Positions 54,653 to 62,836 of a DNA stretch of 64,000 nt are shown piece by piece. The notes under the pieces are model-generated. The model was not told the origin of the DNA. It saw only the letters and a list, made by a program, of their open reading frames with translations, and made no database searches. Origin of the DNA: Candidatus Methanomicula labiotermitis (GTDB lineage: Archaea; Thermoplasmatota; Thermoplasmata; Methanomassiliicoccales; Methanomethylophilaceae); assembly GCA_009780575.1 (NCBI GenBank), contig WQZU01000001.1, forward strand, positions 1 to 64,000. The letters run 5' to 3'. The position numbers and the translations under genes were made by a program. The stretch's first letter is position 1, and each line of letters begins with the position of its first letter.

Positions 54653-55246
54653 ATGAAAAAACTGTCCGTAGACCTCAAAACCGAAAAAGACCTTATTGAA
54701 ATGTACAGACTTGATGAGGTTGTGGTCAATGATACGATCAGAAGTAACATCGCACTCACACTTCAGTACGTACACTTCAATCTCGATATGACAAAAACGT
54801 ACGATTTGGAGAAAGATCTCAAAGCATTAACATTCAAACAGCTGCTGATAAGCACATTCTCTGTGTTGGAAGGTATTATGCTCGGAGCGATAGACACACT
54901 GAAAAAATGGTGTGATTCAATGGAGTCCTGTCAATCAAAGTGTGAGTTCTATTTCAAAAAGGATGTTTCGGAATACATCCGTTTCAAAGAAATGAAAGAT
55001 CATCTTTGTACGATCAAGGCATTAAGTTTTTCACCGCACGGAATGGAATTCGTCGAAATAGCCAAAGACCTGCGTAACAATGTCCATATAGGCAAGAGCT
55101 CTGAACTTGAAAGTGAGAACACGTATTACAGCGCAGAATTTGTAGATCGATCGATTATCGCGATCCGTGAAACGGTAATTGTTCTGGCAGCTTTTATCTC
55201 TCAACAGAAAAATGAATTTTTACCGGCTTTAAGAATGTGTCCCTGA
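54653..55246 (+). CDS. Hypothetical helical protein, HEPN-like candidate
   Basis: 197 residues from ATG 54653 (an in-frame ATG at 54602 would add 17). All-helical and soluble. The segment DLRNNVHIGKSSELE contains R-N-x2-H, reminiscent of the HEPN ribonuclease motif. It sits beside a decayed antitoxin and tRNA-Pro, a typical accessory islet. Activity is not demonstrated by sequence. A T-rich terminator (55288-55294) follows. Confidence 0.5.
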   Translation: MKKLSVDLKTEKDLIEMYRLDEVVVNDTIRSNIALTLQYVHFNLDMTKTYDLEKDLKALTFKQLLISTFSVLEGIMLGAIDTLKKWCDSMESCQSKCEFYFKKDVSEYIRFKEMKDHLCTIKALSFSPHGMEFVEIAKDLRNNVHIGKSSELESENTYYSAEFVDRSIIAIRETVIVLAAFISQQKNEFLPALRMCP

Positions 55247-55314
55247 CGCGATTGGATTCAATGAGTGTGTCGAATAACTACTGTTAATTTTTTTATGTCT
55301 GAAAGATAAAGCAG

Positions 55315-55387
55315 TGGGCCCGCCCAGATTTGAACTGGAGTCAATAGCACCCCAAGCTACAAGGATACCAAGCTACCCCACGGGCCC
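55315..55387 (-). tRNA. tRNA-Pro(GGG)
   Basis: 73 bases on the minus strand. Acceptor GGGCCCG/CGGGCCC, T-arm CTCCAG-TTCAAAT-CTGGG and anticodon stem GTAGC/GCTAT with loop TTGGGGT give anticodon GGG. CCA is not encoded. It follows the rpoN operon on the same strand. Confidence 0.93.
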
Positions 55388-55417
55388 GTAATAAAGTTTA
55401 AATGTAAATGGTTTCGC

Positions 55418-55609
55418 TCAGCCCAGAGGCGAGATCTCTTCGATAAGGTTCGCATGCGATATTATCATCCTGCGGCAGCAATATCTCTCCAAGCCGAGGT
55501 CGTCAAGCACCATTTGCGGTGCTTCGCCCAGCGATACGCGTTTAACGTATTCCTGATATGAACTGCCGACCACTTTGCCGCATGTGAAACATCTGACCGG
55601 TATTATCAT
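55418..55609 (-). CDS. rpoN: RNA polymerase subunit N
   Basis: 63 residues starting [15 protein letters not shown], with CxxC and the later CC pair that bind zinc, as in Rpb10/RpoN. Last gene of the L18e-L13-S9 operon, the standard archaeal place. Confidence 0.96.
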   Translation of the reverse strand: MIIPVRCFTCGKVVGSSYQEYVKRVSLGEAPQMVLDDLGLERYCCRRMIISHANLIEEISPLG

Positions 55610-55618
55610 GCCATCACC

Positions 55619-56017
55619 TTAACGGTACGATTTCTGTCTCTTGGTACGTGCGCCGCGCCCGAGCGGGTTCTTCGGAAGCTTCCTTCTCGTGTCATTGATA
55701 ACGAACGAACGGTCGTATGTTTTGAACATCGTCTCGAGTTCCTCGTCTTTGAAGAAGTCGATGAGTCCTCTTGTTATGGCCGTCCTTATCGCCTCGGCCT
55801 GACCCATTACGCCTCCTCCGTGCACATTCACTGATATGTCTACTTTTGAAACCTTCTCCGACACCAGTCCCAGCGGCTCCTGTATCTTGAGCCTTGCCAG
55901 TTCCGGCGAGTATATCTCAAGCGGAGTCTTGTTTATCGTTACCTTCCCGGTGCCCTCTTTGACAACGGCCCTTGCGATCGCCGTCTTCCTTTTTCCACTT
56001 GTGTTGACTGTTTCCAC
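55619..56017 (-). CDS. rps9: Ribosomal protein S9
   Basis: 132 residues, GTG start with GAGGTGA ahead. SGKRKTAIARA opening and the basic ending GARTKRQKSYR, which contacts P-site tRNA, are typical of S9. Confidence 0.96.
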   Translation of the reverse strand: METVNTSGKRKTAIARAVVKEGTGKVTINKTPLEIYSPELARLKIQEPLGLVSEKVSKVDISVNVHGGGVMGQAEAIRTAITRGLIDFFKDEELETMFKTYDRSFVINDTRRKLPKNPLGRGARTKRQKSYR

Positions 56018-56021
56018 ACGA

Positions 56022-56441
56022 TCACCTCACATTAGAACCCAGGAATTTTGCAACGGCACCCAGGGTAGTGTATTTGCCGGTGTTCAATCTCATTGCCTGT
56101 TCGACCGTCTGTTTCTCGGAATCTTTGAATTGTTCCGGCGATCCGACGAAGACGTGTACCCTTCTGTACGCTTCCCTTCCGGTCGTTGTGGTCCACGGTA
56201 TCATCCCTCTTATCGTTCTCTTCAGCAGAAGGTCGGCTCTGCGCGGATAGTACGGGCCTTTCCTGATCTGTCCGCGGTCTACTTTCGCCTTGAACTGTGC
56301 GAACACCATTTCCTTTGCTCCGGTTATTATCACGGATTCTGCGTTGAGTATCACTATCTCCTCGTTATTGAGCAACCTCTCGGCAACATTGCTTGCCAGT
56401 CTTCCGAGGATGTGTCCTTTTGCGTCTATAACTGTAACCAT
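56022..56441 (-). CDS. rpl13: Ribosomal protein L13
   Basis: 139 residues from ATG 56441 with GAGGTGA nine bases ahead (GTG 56450 adds three). VIDAKGHILGRLAS opening and RGMIPW core identify L13. Coupled to S9. Confidence 0.95.
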   Translation of the reverse strand: MVTVIDAKGHILGRLASNVAERLLNNEEIVILNAESVIITGAKEMVFAQFKAKVDRGQIRKGPYYPRRADLLLKRTIRGMIPWTTTTGREAYRRVHVFVGSPEQFKDSEKQTVEQAMRLNTGKYTTLGAVAKFLGSNVR

Positions 56442-56446
56442 CGCGA

Positions 56447-56809
56447 TCACCTCATTATTCTCACGCCTGATCCTTTTGGATTTTCTGCCATAAGGTGGGC
56501 GATGGATATCGTCTTTCCGCCGGCGGCCGCTATGGCTTCCTCTGCTTTCGCGGAGAAGCTGTAAGCTGCCACTGTCACTTTCTTTGATATGCTTCCGGCC
56601 GCCAATACTTTGCCGGGGACCAATACTGTGTCCCCCGCATCGACGTATCTGTCAAGTTTGCTAAGGTTCAGTTCCGCCCAGTTCCTTCTGGGTTTCTCAA
56701 GTCTCTTCGCAATGTCTCGCCAGATGGCAGCTCCGGTCTCTCTTTCCTTCGCCTTCAGATCATCGATCAGGGCGAGGAGGTTCGGATCTGTTTTGAAGAC
56801 TCTCTTCAT
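56447..56809 (-). CDS. rpl18e: Ribosomal protein L18e
   Basis: 120 residues from ATG 56809 (MKRVFKTDPNLLALIDDLK). The RRNWAELNLSKLDRY segment is typical of L18e. An in-frame extension to 56884 lacks conservation signs. First ribosomal gene of this operon. Confidence 0.94.
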   Translation of the reverse strand: MKRVFKTDPNLLALIDDLKAKERETGAAIWRDIAKRLEKPRRNWAELNLSKLDRYVDAGDTVLVPGKVLAAGSISKKVTVAAYSFSAKAEEAIAAAGGKTISIAHLMAENPKGSGVRIMR

Positions 56810-57069
56810 AGTTCTGACTCTCCCGACATCGGGTAACGCTCCAATGAACAGGTTGTTTATAAATATATCCGTCCTCCCTTTCATTAATTACGGGCGGGCG
56901 GGTTCCTTCGCGTACAACGCCGTTCTTATGTAACGGATGCGTCCGCTTGTCACTGACCGTCCGTATTCGGCCGTTCAGGCGGTATGCGGTCCGTTCGTTT
57001 TTTAACAATAAAATAAATAGTAGCCTGAAGTTTGGGATGTATAATTCAATTATGTTCCGAGGTGCATAA

Positions 57070-58122
57070 ATGATCAGGTTCGGTCCGGCGGGAATCCCAT
57101 TGTCATGTAAAGGTCGCACATTGAAAGACGGTATTGAGGATGTGCACAATCTCGGCCTCACGGCGATCGAGATACCCATGGTAAGGGCCGGCACCATCGA
57201 ACGCTATCCTGAAGAAGAGGAGATCGGGCTGTGCATCGCGGAACTTAAGGACGGTCTTGTTGTTGAATTCATCAGAGATGACATCCCTATATGCGACCCG
57301 AGTGAACCGATCGGAGAGGATGACGTTCTTGTCAGAATGGCGTCCGGCATCGCCGACTCGTACGGTTCGCTGATACCGATAGGCAAAATGGCCGAAAGAC
57401 TTGATGTCAAGATCTCATTGCATACACCGTATTTCATGGATCTCGGAAGCAATAACGAACTTACCGAGAGGAGTTTGAATAACATCAGACACTGCGGAGT
57501 AATATCCAATGCGCTGGGCGGCGATATCGTGACCACCAATCTCGGTTTATACAAAGACGTCAATGACACTGCCGAGACCGATGCGAACATCATTGAGAAT
57601 GTTGCCGCCATAATGGAATGGTGGACCGAGAACAACATAAAAACAAGACTCGGCGTTGAGATCACAGGACGCCAGGAAGCCTTCGGTTCGCTGGAGCAGG
57701 TACTTTCATTGTGCGATGAGATAGATGGTGTCGTACCGGTCATCAACTTCCCTCACCATCATTCCAGGACACGCGGTTCACTCATGACCTCTGCGGACTT
57801 CAAAGACATTCTTGAGAAGGCGGAACCGTATTGCAGCGGAAGCATCCATACATTGTTCTCGGGCGTTGAATACCATGACGGCAACGAACGCAGGTTCACG
57901 CCTATTAAGAAAGGAGATCTGAAATTCGAACCGCTCGCTGAGACTCTCATTGATCTTAAGCGTGACGCCACCGTGATATCCGGTTCACCGCTTCTCGAAC
58001 ATGATGCGATGTACATGAAGGTCATACACGAGCGCGTTCTGACGAAGAGAGTGGCCAAGGTCATAAGGGCCAAGAAGAAAGATGAGGCCTCTGCGGCCGA
58101 GGCTGACGCAGAGGAAGAGTGA
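57070..58122 (+). CDS. TIM-barrel protein of the AP endonuclease 2 / endonuclease IV superfamily
   Basis: 350 residues. Opens IRFGPAGIPLSCKGRTLKDG, has HTPYFMDL and a GVEITGRQ strand, with metal-ligand His and Glu at the expected strand ends, as in archaeal endonuclease IV-like proteins. A Glu/Ala-rich tail ends it. It is followed without gap by a SIS-domain isomerase. Role in DNA repair or sugar metabolism cannot be settled. Confidence 0.75.
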   Translation: MIRFGPAGIPLSCKGRTLKDGIEDVHNLGLTAIEIPMVRAGTIERYPEEEEIGLCIAELKDGLVVEFIRDDIPICDPSEPIGEDDVLVRMASGIADSYGSLIPIGKMAERLDVKISLHTPYFMDLGSNNELTERSLNNIRHCGVISNALGGDIVTTNLGLYKDVNDTAETDANIIENVAAIMEWWTENNIKTRLGVEITGRQEAFGSLEQVLSLCDEIDGVVPVINFPHHHSRTRGSLMTSADFKDILEKAEPYCSGSIHTLFSGVEYHDGNERRFTPIKKGDLKFEPLAETLIDLKRDATVISGSPLLEHDAMYMKVIHERVLTKRVAKVIRAKKKDEASAAEADAEEE

Positions 58123-58658
58123 TGTCCTCACTCGACTATATCCTCGAATCGGTAAGAAGATCTGTCACGTCCGTTGATCCGGCAGCCGTGGATTCACTTA
58201 TTGACAGCATCGTATCATCAAAAACTTTGTTCATATACGGTTCCGGAAGGTCCGGTCTTTCCGGACAGTTCTTCTGCGTGCGTCTTGTCCAGATGGGACT
58301 GGACGTTCACTTCGTCGGTAATATGACCACGCCGATAATAACAAAGGACGATCTTACCATAGTGATCTCGAACACCGGCGAGACCATGTCTGCCGTTCAG
58401 ACTGCCACTATAGCCAGGCGCATCGGGTCCAAGGTTGTTGCCGTCACTGCGAACATGGACAGTAAACTGGCGAATGCGTCTGACATCGTGATACATCTGC
58501 CTACCGTCAAGGACAAGGAAAGATCCGTCAACGCGCCTCTCGGGACCATCTTCGAAGAATCATCGAATCTGTTCTTTGACAGTATAGTGCCTTCTGTGAT
58601 GAACCGTCTTAACGTGACGGAATCCGACATGAGGAAACGTCACGCCATCTGGGTATGA
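58122..58658 (+). CDS. hxlB: SIS-domain isomerase, 6-phospho-3-hexuloisomerase-like
   Basis: 178 residues from the ATG overlapping the previous stop. IYGSGRSGLSGQFF and VISNTGETMSAVQTA are the phosphosugar-binding loops of SIS proteins; length and the ERSVNAPLGTIFE segment fit 6-phospho-3-hexuloisomerase of the reverse ribulose monophosphate path. The synthase (HxlA) is not in the window. Tail-to-tail overlap of 19 bases with the JAMM gene. Confidence 0.85.
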   Translation: MSSLDYILESVRRSVTSVDPAAVDSLIDSIVSSKTLFIYGSGRSGLSGQFFCVRLVQMGLDVHFVGNMTTPIITKDDLTIVISNTGETMSAVQTATIARRIGSKVVAVTANMDSKLANASDIVIHLPTVKDKERSVNAPLGTIFEESSNLFFDSIVPSVMNRLNVTESDMRKRHAIWV

Positions 58659-59155
58659 GATTCCATTACCACCATTGACGCTTCTTCCGGGCCGTTCTCT
58701 GAACCTTTGAACACTTTCAGTTCCTCTTTGATCGGGTCTATTACAACAGCGAAACCCGATCCGCCGAACACGGATGAATGCGTACGGATGTCCGTTTCCG
58801 ACATGAAGCATCCTATCCCTATATGGGAATGATACCATCCGACGATCACATACTCAAAATCCAGATCATCCAGCGCATCGAACAGCGGAGTCATGTCGGA
58901 ATGATCGAATCTTACGCTTACTTCGTCCGCATGGAGTTTTGCGGTCACCGCTTTATCGGCTTCCGCATACACTCCGTTCTCATCCCTGTACATCCGGCCC
59001 GCCAGAAGTCCCATGACCTCCGCATTCTCTGATGCGCCTCTGTCAGCATGGTCAAGCATCTCCGATATTGCGGCCTCGGATACGAAAATATCCGCATTCA
59101 CTATCCTTTTCCGCTCCGGGATCTTTGAATCGATATGCGGGGTTATGCGCGGCAT
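58640..59155 (-). CDS. JAMM/MPN-domain metalloprotease (deubiquitinase-like)
   Basis: 171 residues. The zinc-protease motif is complete: E46 (AEVMGLL), H109-S-H111 then x7-S119-x2-D122 (HSHIGIGCFMSETD). This is the active JAMM form as in Rpn11 and AMSH. It is the last gene of the E1-Ubl-E2-JAMM operon; its ATG overlaps the E2 stop by one base with GGAGG ahead. I infer that it trims the Ubl or removes it from targets. The N-terminus (1-20) is unstructured. Confidence 0.92.
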   Translation of the reverse strand: MPRITPHIDSKIPERKRIVNADIFVSEAAISEMLDHADRGASENAEVMGLLAGRMYRDENGVYAEADKAVTAKLHADEVSVRFDHSDMTPLFDALDDLDFEYVIVGWYHSHIGIGCFMSETDIRTHSSVFGGSGFAVVIDPIKEELKVFKGSENGPEEASMVVMESHTQMA

Positions 59156-59643
59156 CAGTGCCTCCCGAAGCTTACCGACGCGTTTATCTTTGCTTCATTC
59201 TCTATATAGAATCTTGATGCTTCCATGCACACATCGGTGCCGAACGGATTCATTGCATTCGGATTGCCAGTCAGATATTCCACCGCTTTCATGAACGACA
59301 GTAACGTGGATCCGAACTCCCATTTGTCAAGGAGTTTTATGCATACGTAACCTCCATCCTCCGGAGGCATTATGTTCGGATGGAATATCGGTGTTTCCCA
59401 TTTGGCTATCGGCTTTTCATAAGGATACTCTTCGTTTATCACGACTCTGTACCGGTGATCCTTTATCGGTACCATTTTCCCGTCTATCTTTGCATACGCC
59501 GGGATGTTCGTCATGTTCACCGTTATCTCTATCGGAAAGGACACCTCATTCGGATCGAAGACTATGTCCGAGCCTATGTATCCGGAGCATCTCTGCAGCT
59601 CGTTTGTCAGTCTTTTTAAAAGTACCGGGAGAGGAAGGCCCAA
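59155..59643 (-). CDS. E2-like ubiquitin-conjugating enzyme
   Basis: 162 residues. UBC fold with YPYEKPIAKWETPIFHPN: HPN motif at 88-90, catalytic Cys101 (GGYVCIKLL), W108 and the GNPNAMNPFG loop, all as in eukaryotic E2 enzymes. The HPN Asn, needed for isopeptide formation, is kept. TTG start; the GGAGGA that encodes the Gly-Gly of the preceding Ubl acts as Shine-Dalgarno. True E2 proteins are rare in archaea. It should take the Ubl from the adjacent E1. Confidence 0.92.
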   Translation of the reverse strand: MGLPLPVLLKRLTNELQRCSGYIGSDIVFDPNEVSFPIEITVNMTNIPAYAKIDGKMVPIKDHRYRVVINEEYPYEKPIAKWETPIFHPNIMPPEDGGYVCIKLLDKWEFGSTLLSFMKAVEYLTGNPNAMNPFGTDVCMEASRFYIENEAKINASVSFGRH

Positions 59644-59644
59644 T

Positions 59645-59884
59645 TCATCCTCCCTCCGGATCGGGTAACAGTTCCAGAACGTCTTCGTTCATTATGTTCG
59701 CTTCCATCACCGTGTCCTTTGCGCTGAGTAGGGATTTTCCCTTTCTGAGAACGTAGGCCCTCGGATCCTTCTTCCAGAATTCCGCCGCACTTTCTATTAT
59801 GTCATATATCGTCTCATTCGGCGCCAGATCCATTTTCAGAGTGGCGCCGAGCGTTGCATTCCTGACCACTATCCGTATTCCCAT
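59645..59884 (-). CDS. Ubiquitin-like modifier ending in Gly-Gly
   Basis: 79 residues from ATG 59884 (GAGGTG six bases ahead). Beta-grasp pattern: strand IRIVVRN, second strand TLKMDL, helix TIYDIIESAAEFW, strand YVLRKG and a final ILEL-type strand (EDVLELLPD), ending EGG with no extra residues, so it is ready for activation without processing. It sits between E1 and E2 genes. Alternative: a ThiS/MoaD sulfur carrier, but the E2 and JAMM neighbours argue for conjugation. Confidence 0.88.
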   Translation of the reverse strand: MGIRIVVRNATLGATLKMDLAPNETIYDIIESAAEFWKKDPRAYVLRKGKSLLSAKDTVMEANIMNEDVLELLPDPEGG

Positions 59885-59886
59885 TT

Positions 59887-60675
59887 TTACACCTCGTTCA
59901 TGTGATTTTCGCAAGAGTCGTCTTTCTTAACGTTCATGATGAATGTTTCACCCGATATTCCGTCATAGTACGCAATGTTCTCTATACACATATCCTTCCT
60001 TCCTGATATTATCTTCACCGCTTCCCTTGCCTGCATGGCCGCCACTGCTGATGTCGTTGTGATCTCAGCCGCCATCTTCGGCGCGTAGAATGAACTTTTT
60101 CCCGTGCAGTTGAACCTTGTCTCGGAGACGTTGTAATGGCTCCTGTTCATTGCGCATTGCAAACACGGACCGCCTGGAAGTACCACTTGGATCTTTCCGA
60201 GCATTCCGTCCGTTCCTCCGTCAACGTACGGTATACAGTGATAACAGCTGTGAGCATTCACGTGAAGCCTTGCGGAAATATTGTCCATGCAACCGAGCAC
60301 AATGTCAAAATCCCAATCCTCCATTTCCTGTATGCGCATCTGTTTTGCCGTTATCTTCACATCCGGGTCCAATTCCGACGCGCGTTTCGCAAGTATCTCG
60401 GATTTCGTTCCGCTGTTCACATCCGTGTCTCTGAAGAAAACGCATCTGTTCAGATTCGATATCACAACGGTGTCCATGTCCGCGACCGTGATGTCTCTGA
60501 ATCCTGAGAGCACAAGACATTTCACAACCTCGTTCCCCAGAGCTCCGGCGCCGACGACAAGACACCGTCCGCTCTGTATGCGGCCGATATCGATCCATTC
60601 GATCCTCTTCGACCTGTCGAAACGGTCCTTGTCGTATTCCTTGACGGATATCATCTGTTCATAGAACGATTGCAT
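59887..60675 (-). CDS. E1-like activating enzyme (ThiF/MoeB/UBA superfamily)
   Basis: 262 residues. Rossmann GAGALG (42-47), ADMDTVVISNLNR (65-77) and K91 form the adenylation site for the Ubl C-terminus. GPCLQC (169-174) is one zinc knuckle; a second is not clear. C190 (RFNCTGK) is the best candidate for the thioester cysteine. First gene of the four-gene operon, with the Ubl start two bases after its stop. Compared with UbaA/MoeB it lacks a rhodanese domain, as expected when an E2 accepts the modifier. Confidence 0.9.
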   Translation of the reverse strand: MQSFYEQMISVKEYDKDRFDRSKRIEWIDIGRIQSGRCLVVGAGALGNEVVKCLVLSGFRDITVADMDTVVISNLNRCVFFRDTDVNSGTKSEILAKRASELDPDVKITAKQMRIQEMEDWDFDIVLGCMDNISARLHVNAHSCYHCIPYVDGGTDGMLGKIQVVLPGGPCLQCAMNRSHYNVSETRFNCTGKSSFYAPKMAAEITTTSAVAAMQAREAVKIISGRKDMCIENIAYYDGISGETFIMNVKKDDSCENHMNEV

Positions 60676-60743
60676 TGTTAATAAAAGAACGATTACATGT
60701 AGTCTACCGCAGATATATTATTCAGTTACGTATATGCGTCTCC
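60676..60743. promoter_or_regulatory. Divergent promoter region between E1 operon and zinc-finger gene
   Basis: gatatatta (60712-60720) is a TATA box about 28 bases before ATG 60744, so the rightward gene is probably leaderless. No equally clear box is seen for the leftward E1 operon; an A/T-rich stretch at 60676-60690 is too near its ATG. Confidence 0.5.
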
Positions 60744-60953
60744 ATGGTAAGCCTTCCCGAGCACGGCCATTGTGTGAATTGCGATGATCCGATATCGTCC
60801 AAAGAATATTTCTGCTCCGACGACTGCACGAATGAGTACGCTGCCGACGTCAAGGAAGCGAAAAGATTGGACAGACGTTTCTATGCTCTTATGGCGGTCT
60901 CGATCGCAGCTATTGCGGCGATCACTTATCTATTCAAATTTTTCATCCTTTAA
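60744..60953 (+). CDS. Tail-anchored treble-clef zinc protein (DUF2116-like)
   Basis: 69 residues. HCVNCDDPISSKEYFCSDDC gives a four-Cys treble-clef finger near the N-terminus and a C-terminal membrane helix (about 46-67) anchors it. It is divergent from the E1-Ubl-E2-JAMM operon and ends overlapping the convergent folP by 24 bases. Family known in archaea without function. Confidence 0.75.
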   Translation: MVSLPEHGHCVNCDDPISSKEYFCSDDCTNEYAADVKEAKRLDRRFYALMAVSIAAIAAITYLFKFFIL

Positions 60954-61745
60954 CGCATCCAGAGTTCTCTTTACATCGTGTACTCTCACTATGTTTGCAC
61001 CGTTCCTTATGCATTCCGCTGCCGACAGGATGCTTGCATCCGGCCTCGGCAGATCAGGGTACGCGTACGGCAGGAAGGACTTCATGGATGTGCCTGTGAG
61101 TATCGGAAATTTCCTGCCGAATGTTCGAAGACCTTTTATGATCTCCGTGTTCTGCTGAAATGTTTTTCCGAAACCGATCCCCGGATCAAGTATGATCCTG
61201 TTCCTCTTTATCCCTTTGAGTTCCGCATAAGCGCATACCGCGTCAAAGAATTCCGATATCCTTGAGACCGCGTCTCCGGACATGGTGCTCGCCTGCATTG
61301 TCTTCGGAACGCCGTGCATATGCATTATCACCACCGGAACTCCCGCCGATGCAGCGAGATCGGCCATACGCTCATCGCGGATGCCGCTTACATCGTTGAT
61401 CATCTCGGCGCCGGCGTTCAGCGCCGCCTCCGCCGTTTCAGGATGCATCGTATCAACCGATATCGGAACATTCACCGACGGCGCCGCGATCCTTATGACG
61501 TCTATTATCCTTGCTATCTCCTCCTCCGGAGACACCGGAAGGGATCCCGGTCTTGTTGATTCGCCTCCTATGTCGATGATGTCTGCGCCCTCGTCCTCCA
61601 TTTCAAACACTCGATCGACAGCAGCTTTTCCGGAGTAACGGATGGTATCGGAGAACGAATCCGGCGTCAGGTTCAGTACGCCCATTATTCTCGGCCTGTC
61701 ATATGAGATCAAACCCCTTCGCCATTCCGTTGACGGCGTTGTCAT
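60930..61745 (-). CDS. folP: Dihydropteroate synthase
   Basis: 271 residues. MGVLNLTPDSFSD, DIGGESTRPG, NDVSG, HMHG and DPGIGFGKT are the full DHPS set. The late GTSMKSF replaces the usual G-x-SRK. It condenses p-aminobenzoate or a related aryl compound with a pterin, for folate or methanopterin-type cofactors. Its start overlaps the Fe-S protein gene by four bases. Confidence 0.9.
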   Translation of the reverse strand: MTTPSTEWRRGLISYDRPRIMGVLNLTPDSFSDTIRYSGKAAVDRVFEMEDEGADIIDIGGESTRPGSLPVSPEEEIARIIDVIRIAAPSVNVPISVDTMHPETAEAALNAGAEMINDVSGIRDERMADLAASAGVPVVIMHMHGVPKTMQASTMSGDAVSRISEFFDAVCAYAELKGIKRNRIILDPGIGFGKTFQQNTEIIKGLRTFGRKFPILTGTSMKSFLPYAYPDLPRPDASILSAAECIRNGANIVRVHDVKRTLDALKDEKFE

Positions 61746-62836
61746 AGAAGCTCATCCGCCAATTCGATCAGGTCTGCGACGCGCGTTTTCTTTTCACCCA
61801 TGCCGAACGTCAGATTGTTGACGCAGAACGGGCATGAGGTTATTATCATATCCGCGAACGCCGCCTCCGTAAGTCTGGCCTCGGCCATTGCCTTTGATTC
61901 GTCCGGATACGCTGATCTCACGCCTCCGCCTCCGCCGCAGCAGCGGCCCGTGTCCCTCGAGTTGGTCATCTCATTGAACGTGATCTCCGGTATTCTCTTT
62001 ATGATCTCACGGGGAGCATCATATACGTTCGCATGCCTTCCCAGGTGGCACGGATCGTGATATGTTGCGCTGATCCTCATAGGTTTCATTTTAAGGTTTT
62101 GAGAAGCAAGGAACTCCGAGATGTGAAGTACTTTGAACGGCGTCTCCGTGAACTTCGGATATTCTTCCTTGAACATCCTGTAGCATCCCGCGCACGATAC
62201 GATCAGTGTCTCAACGTTCTGCTTTCTTATTGCAGCAACGTTGTTCTCCATCATCTTCACAACATCGCTGTTATCCCAGCCTATCCTTTGCATGACGCTG
62301 CCGCAGCATTTGCAGTCGACCACCGTATGGTCAACGTTCAGTTTCCTGAACACGGATAATGCGGCCTTTGTTGTTTCCGGCGATCTGAACGTTGCCGCAC
62401 AGCCCGGGAAATATCCTATCTCGGCGTTCTTCGGTTTGACCTTCAGACGTCGGACCGCGGACTCTTTCTCACCGAACGGGTTGCCGTGTTCCAGTATGTT
62501 CTCCGCGGCCGCCTTGTGTTTCGGAAGTATGTGTCCGTTCTTCACAAGATCGGCGCGGCATAATTCAACGATCTCGACGACGTTCACTTTCGAAGGGCAT
62601 CTGCGCACGCAGTCCATGCACGTCGTGCATGTGTATATGTTCTCTATGACCGACCCGTCCGCCGGTATATCTCCTGTTAAAAGGCCGTATGAAAGTATAA
62701 CTCTCCCTCTTGCCACGGAAGAATCCCACCTGACCGCTTTGAACGACGGACACACGCTTTTGCAGAATCCGCACATTGTGCATATGTTGACCGCCTGTCT
62801 GACCTTATCGAGATTTTCTGTCGTGATCTTATTCAT
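61742..62836 (-). CDS. HdrD-like iron-sulfur oxidoreductase (two CCG domains)
   Basis: 364 residues. Two ferredoxin motifs (CTMCGFCKSVCP, CTTCMDCVRRCP) then two CCG domains: CKCCGSV...SCAGC and DPCHLGR...GRCCGGGGG...SCPFC. This is the layout of HdrD/GlpC proteins; the CCG sites can bind the unusual cluster that reduces disulfides such as CoM-S-S-CoB. Overlap with the LarA-family gene suggests instead a lactate or hydroxyacid oxidation role. No HdrE or flavin subunit is adjacent. Confidence 0.88.
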   Translation of the reverse strand: MNKITTENLDKVRQAVNICTMCGFCKSVCPSFKAVRWDSSVARGRVILSYGLLTGDIPADGSVIENIYTCTTCMDCVRRCPSKVNVVEIVELCRADLVKNGHILPKHKAAAENILEHGNPFGEKESAVRRLKVKPKNAEIGYFPGCAATFRSPETTKAALSVFRKLNVDHTVVDCKCCGSVMQRIGWDNSDVVKMMENNVAAIRKQNVETLIVSCAGCYRMFKEEYPKFTETPFKVLHISEFLASQNLKMKPMRISATYHDPCHLGRHANVYDAPREIIKRIPEITFNEMTNSRDTGRCCGGGGGVRSAYPDESKAMAEARLTEAAFADMIITSCPFCVNNLTFGMGEKKTRVADLIELADELL

